DNA of 64,000 nucleotides, from NCBI GenBank assembly GCA_034509755.1, contig CM067557.1, forward strand, positions 14,492,001-14,556,000, given 5' to 3'. Numbering within the stretch: the first letter of the stretch is position 1; the number at the start of each line of letters is the position of its first letter. The position numbers were made by a program, and so were the translations under genes. Below the pieces are notes generated by a model. The model was given only the letters and a program-made list of their open reading frames with translations, did not search any database and was not told where the DNA came from. Shown here piece after piece: positions 63,090 through 64,000 of this stretch. Source of the DNA: Anisodus tanguticus (taxonomy: Eukaryota > Streptophyta > Magnoliopsida > Solanales > Solanaceae).

Positions 63090-63996
63090 ATCCTAGGGAT
63101 TTAATCCAAGTGTGTGCATAGCGGCTTCAATGTCGGTCGGAGTGGAGCTTACTGCATGATGGGCCTGGGCAGGCCGAGGCCCAAGCACCCCTGCATGTTG
63201 CCCCGGCCCAGATCCTGGTCTCGTACTGAACTGCTGCACTCGAAAATTGGGCCTGTTTGGAAATTGGGCCCAGTTTCCCAGGTTAGCCGATGGCGGATAA
63301 TAGGGGCTAGTGGGCCAAGGGCCACCGGCTCAGTTCCAAGGCCATGGACCCTAGGGCTGCGGCCAGTTGGCTTGCGGTCCATTGCCTAGAGGTCCACCCC
63401 CGTTATTCCCACCTCGGTTTCTGCCATTATTTTTCCGACTATTTTCGACTTTTACCATTTTTGCCTCCACCGTTGTTGCGATTTTGGCCTGAATTTTCGA
63501 AGAAGGACGGAGAAGCGTCGGATGTTGTTATCATGACGACTGGATTTGCACTTGTAGCCGCCTTTTTATCCAAGCGGGCTTCTTCCAACGTAAGCATGGA
63601 TCGGGCTTGATAGAACTGTGGGAGATGATTACTTTGACGAAGGAGAGTGTCAACTCCACTCTAAGCCTCGGATAGGCCAGAAACTATCTGTAGAACAAGC
63701 CGATTATTTCTAACAGGCGCACCAACGTTACAGAGTTGGTCCGCCAACTCTTTCAGCCGTTTGCAATAGGTTGAGACGTTCGGAAAATCTTCCATGTTAA
63801 CATGAGAAAATTCCTGCTCAAGAGTAACAACACGGGAGTTTTTGTTATCTTGGAATATGTCACACAGCCTATTCGTGTCATCTTCTGGGGCAGGCTCTTT
63901 GCCTGCGGCTGAGGGAATGATATGATGAAGAACTTGATGTGAACGAGCATGAATCTTGAAAAGTTCCGCCCACGTCGCATATTGGACGTTTTCCAT
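63090..63996 (-). pseudogene. Copia gag with internal deletion (59634-64000 element)
   Basis: Minus strand from 63996: MENVQYATWAELFKIHARSH, QVLHHIIPSAAGKEPAPEDD, then directly TNRLCDIFQDNKNSRVVTLE. Compared with the Gag at 31056-31895 about 45 residues between PEDD and the SDIFQDN block are missing. Next YCKRLKELADQLCNVGAPVR and LVLQIVSGLSEA, a stop near 63661, and the basic Asn/Gly-rich tail to about 63360. The remainder is a Gly/Pro-rich linker. The frame continues upstream of the window end, so the true start may lie outside. Confidence 0.85.
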
Positions 63997-64000
63997 CTCA

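Larger units (their letters stand above)
59634..64000 (-). mobile_element. Copia retrotransposon, minus strand, running off the window
   Basis: 3' LTR at 59634-59892, then RNase H, reverse transcriptase, integrase, protease and gag on the minus strand up to the window end; the gag start and 5' LTR lie outside. Same family as 30634-35667, with very similar protein text. It retains the longest open pol frame in the window (61986-63077, 363 codons). Confidence 0.93.

Noticed and set aside
1..64000. CRISPR array, rRNA, phage or bacterial operon
   Set aside because: No spacer-repeat pattern, no rRNA and no prokaryotic gene layout; all evidence points to a plant nuclear genome.

Overview
This window looks like nuclear DNA of a flowering plant, most likely a eudicot and probably Solanaceae. 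The evidence is the density of Ty1/copia retrotransposons, AT-rich intergenic DNA with Stowaway-like and hAT MITEs, tRNA-derived SINEs whose bodies resemble nightshade families as I remember them, and a plant UGT79-type glycosyltransferase pseudogene. There are no rRNA genes, CRISPR arrays or prokaryotic operons, and I see no free-standing tRNA gene. Almost everything here is nested mobile DNA. Only one host gene looks intact: a 125-residue single-membrane-span protein on the minus strand at 26283-26660. A 49-codon ORF at 12733-12882 is a weaker candidate.

Layout, left to right. 1-4407: 3' part of a degenerate copia element. 4690-5560: LINE reverse-transcriptase remnant. 5819-12412: a direct duplication of about 3 kb carrying the same 5'-truncated copia element twice, with a SINE inserted only in the second copy. 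13403-20709: a copia element whose gag was replaced by a truncated hAT transposon and whose RNase H is split by about 1 kb of foreign, possibly mitochondrial, DNA. 22356-25640: copia remnant with an inverted fragment of a host Gln/Pro/Tyr-rich (KH/FUBP-like) gene between two LTR copies. 26065-26188: SINE. 26283-26660: host gene. 26951-29179: pogo/Lemi1-like DNA transposon with both ends. 29617-30110: Stowaway-like MITE and SINE. 30634-35667: complete-ended copia with a 5-bp target duplication. 37479-40830: hAT element with both ends and an 8-bp target duplication. 41578-43353: UGT pseudogene split by a solo LTR. 43860-49389: Tnt1-like copia, minus strand, complete ends. 50466-51340: chain of SINE units sharing one target duplication. 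51553-57968: another minus-strand copia, hosting a hAT MITE. 59634-64000: minus-strand copia running off the window.

The copies at 5819-8840, 9071-12515, 30634-35667, 42524-42883 (solo LTR) and 59634-64000 belong to one copia family. Their LTRs share the 3' half but carry different perfect or near-perfect hairpins near the 5' end. All pol genes carry stops or frameshifts, so none of these elements looks autonomous now. Coordinates of nested ends were fixed from target duplications where visible. Protein family names come from motif recognition, not database searches.
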